From JAWKTM01 sp041399085 (lineage in GTDB: Bacteria; Planctomycetota; Planctomycetia; Pirellulales; Pirellulaceae): a DNA stretch of 47,287 nucleotides. The translations under genes and the position numbers were made by a program. How positions within the stretch are numbered: position 1 is the first letter of the stretch; each line of letters opens with the position of its first letter. Location of the stretch: NCBI GenBank assembly GCA_041399085.1, contig JAWKTM010000060.1:1-47287 (forward strand), read 5' to 3'. Of the stretch, positions 46,098-47,287 are shown piece by piece. The notes below the pieces were generated by a model. The model saw only the letters and a list, made by a program, of their open reading frames with translations. It had not been told where the DNA came from and made no database searches.

Positions 46098-47078
46098 ATG
46101 ACAAAACATGGTGGGACGAAACACAGTGGAACGGAACACGGCGAATTGCGAACCTCGGCGACAACGACGCTAGACCGCCGGCAATTCTCTAGTGCGATCG
46201 TCGCCGGTTGTGCGGCCAGTGCGATGTCCAACGTTTGTCTGACGCCGAGAGCCCTCTCGGCAAGCGACGTGGCGCGAGGACCGCTGAGGTTTGTCGTCGT
46301 CAGCGATACCCATTTGGGATATCGCGACCAAACCGCGGCCGTCGAACGATGGCAGAAGACGGCCGATGAGTTGGCCGACGCGCCGGGCGATTTGATTTTG
46401 CATCTGGGCGACGTGGTGGACGGCGGTCGGTCCGAGCTGTACCCGACGTTCCGCGAAATTCGCGATGCGATTGGCAAGCCGGTTCCTGCGATACCGGGAA
46501 ATCACGACGAGCCGGAGGCGTTCGCTCGGGAATTGGCGGAGCCGATCGATCGTGTTGTCGAGCTCGAGTGGCTGCGGTTTTTGCTGCTAAACAACGCGCG
46601 TCGCGATTCGCACGATGGGTTCATCTCGGCCGGGCAGTTGGAATGGCTGGCACGCGAATTAGAATTCGCGGGCCGAGCCAAACGATTGGTTGCGGTCGCC
46701 ATGCATGTTCCGGCTCATGCCAATAAACATCCCGATCGAGGTTGGTATGTGAAACCCGATCAGGGGCAACGCGCGCTTTACGACTTGCTGGAACAACATC
46801 GCGATCGGGTGCTGATGCTCATGCATGGTCACTTTCATAATGGTATCCGTGGATGGCAGGACCACGGCCTGGTCCATGAAGTCACGTTTCCTTCGGTCTT
46901 GTACAACCAAGATCGGCGATTGGAAATGCAACAAGCGCCCGGATACAACCTGCCTGAGTTCCGCCCCGGGTACACACAAATCGAAGTCGCGAATGGCGAA
47001 ATCCGCATGCAATACAAGCCGATTGGCAACGATCCGCCAGTTGCCCCTAAGAATCTGAAGAGTGCTCTACTCTCCTAG
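46098..47078 (+). CDS. Calcineurin-like metallophosphoesterase, Tat-exported
   Basis: A 326-residue metallophosphoesterase. Metal-binding blocks are complete: VVSDTHLGY (D-x-H), LILHLGDVVDGG (GD), IPGNHDE (GNHD), AVAMHVPAHA (H) and MLMHGHFHNG (GHxH). A Tat signal occurs at residues 26-41 (LDRRQFSSAIVAGCAASA) after an unusual 25-residue leader rich in His, Gly and Thr (KHGGTKHSGTEHGE), so the enzyme should be exported. It resembles the Icc/CpdA-like phosphodiesterases in size; substrate unknown. The start at ATG 46098 has no evident ribosome binding site, and the repeat-like leader makes the true start uncertain. The next ~200 bases are gene-free and contain a hairpin. Confidence 0.92.
   Translation: MTKHGGTKHSGTEHGELRTSATTTLDRRQFSSAIVAGCAASAMSNVCLTPRALSASDVARGPLRFVVVSDTHLGYRDQTAAVERWQKTADELADAPGDLILHLGDVVDGGRSELYPTFREIRDAIGKPVPAIPGNHDEPEAFARELAEPIDRVVELEWLRFLLLNNARRDSHDGFISAGQLEWLARELEFAGRAKRLVAVAMHVPAHANKHPDRGWYVKPDQGQRALYDLLEQHRDRVLMLMHGHFHNGIRGWQDHGLVHEVTFPSVLYNQDRRLEMQQAPGYNLPEFRPGYTQIEVANGEIRMQYKPIGNDPPVAPKNLKSALLS
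46104..46148 (+). repeat. Three imperfect 15-base tandem repeats inside the phosphoesterase leader
   Basis: AAACATGGTGGGACG (46104-46118), AAACACAGTGGAACG (46119-46133) and GAACACGGCGAATTG (46134-46148) align with a few mismatches. The period is five codons (K/E-H-G/S-G-T). They precede the twin-arginine motif. Confidence 0.55.
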
Positions 47079-47198
47079 ATGGATTCGCCATCGCTGCTAA
47101 ATGAATTCGCGACTATTGCCCACGCTGACCAAGGATAAGATGGCGAGTGATAATTTACGGGGCATTCGAGAATGACTACCAATCTAGCCGAAGCGTGT

Positions 47199-47230
47199 TA
47201 GCCCTCCCCTACAGCGAAACCGGAGGGCTA
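47199..47230. repeat. Intergenic hairpin after the phosphoesterase gene
   Basis: TAGCCCTCC (47199-47207) pairs perfectly with GGAGGGCTA (47222-47230), with a 14-base loop. No T run follows, so it may be a bidirectional terminator or a dispersed REP-like element. It is the only recognisable feature of the last 209 bases. Confidence 0.5.
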
Positions 47231-47287
47231 GCGCCCTTCCGCTCTAATTCGACTGCGACGGCCTGAAAAAAACGAGGCGGCAAGTCT

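Noticed and set aside
1..47287. Transposon, prophage, integron or CRISPR array
   Set aside because: I found no transposase or integrase motif, no terminal inverted repeats with target duplications, and no regularly spaced repeats. The clusters of decayed genes do not by themselves show mobile DNA.

Overview
The window is chromosomal DNA from a planctomycete, most likely a member of the Pirellulales. Hallmark families of that phylum recur: a DUF1552 protein, a cytochrome-c/DUF1549/DUF1553 (PSD1) protein followed by its DUF1501 partner, two DUF1559 prepilin-like proteins with a DUF1559-linked lipoprotein, a CRTAC1-type (ASPIC/UnbV) protein and a divergent HU. I see no tRNA, rRNA, CRISPR array, transposase or integrase.

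Layout. 0-2.3 kb: an intact DUF1552 gene and a lipoprotein gene. 2.5-9.0 kb: a graveyard on the + strand holding a shattered DUF1501 gene, a cytochrome-c/FG-GAP gene and a TPR/CRTAC1 gene. 9.2-12.5 kb: two DUF1559 paralogues around a lipoprotein gene that has lost its C-terminal frame. 12.5-18.9 kb: a second graveyard, with remnants of hypothetical, secreted, cadherin-like-repeat, HEQLH-containing and methyltransferase genes on both strands. 18.9-23.6 kb: a very large intact secreted protein with two PQQ-type propellers flanking TPRs. 24 kb: HU. 24.7-28.7 kb: a small gene plus a HEPN-like gene, then two tandem dynamin-like GTPase genes, each recognisable throughout but carrying several small indels. 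28.9-32.7 kb: the PSD1-DUF1501 pair (PSD1 has one frameshift). 32.7-39.6 kb, minus strand: aldo/keto reductase, anti-sigma-like protein, then a likely operon of a 43-aa membrane peptide, a UDP-sugar pyrophosphorylase, a mannose-1-phosphate guanylyltransferase (one frameshift) and RuvX, plus a His/Tyr/Gly-rich secreted protein. 39.8-44.4 kb, plus strand: SDR oxidoreductase, BshB1-like deacetylase and an AddB-like nuclease. 44.4-47.3 kb: an orphan Phd-type antitoxin, a response regulator with a hemerythrin-like partner, and a Tat-exported metallophosphoesterase.

Functional themes are cell-surface and export proteins (PSD1/DUF1501/DUF1552, DUF1559, propeller protein), nucleotide-sugar supply (UDP-sugar pyrophosphorylase, ManC), DNA recombination and repair (RuvX, AddB-like), and signalling (response regulator, hemerythrin-like protein, anti-sigma factor).

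The most unusual feature is the uneven distribution of decay. Two blocks are heavily eroded. The 24.9-28.7 kb block instead shows almost only 1-2 nt indels, many of them duplications of one or two bases, in otherwise well-preserved codons. Three further genes (lipoprotein, PSD1, manC) each have a single indel. Whether these small indels are biological or sequencing errors cannot be settled from this sequence alone. The best candidate for an undescribed system is the small gene plus HEPN-like gene at 24.67-25.64 kb.
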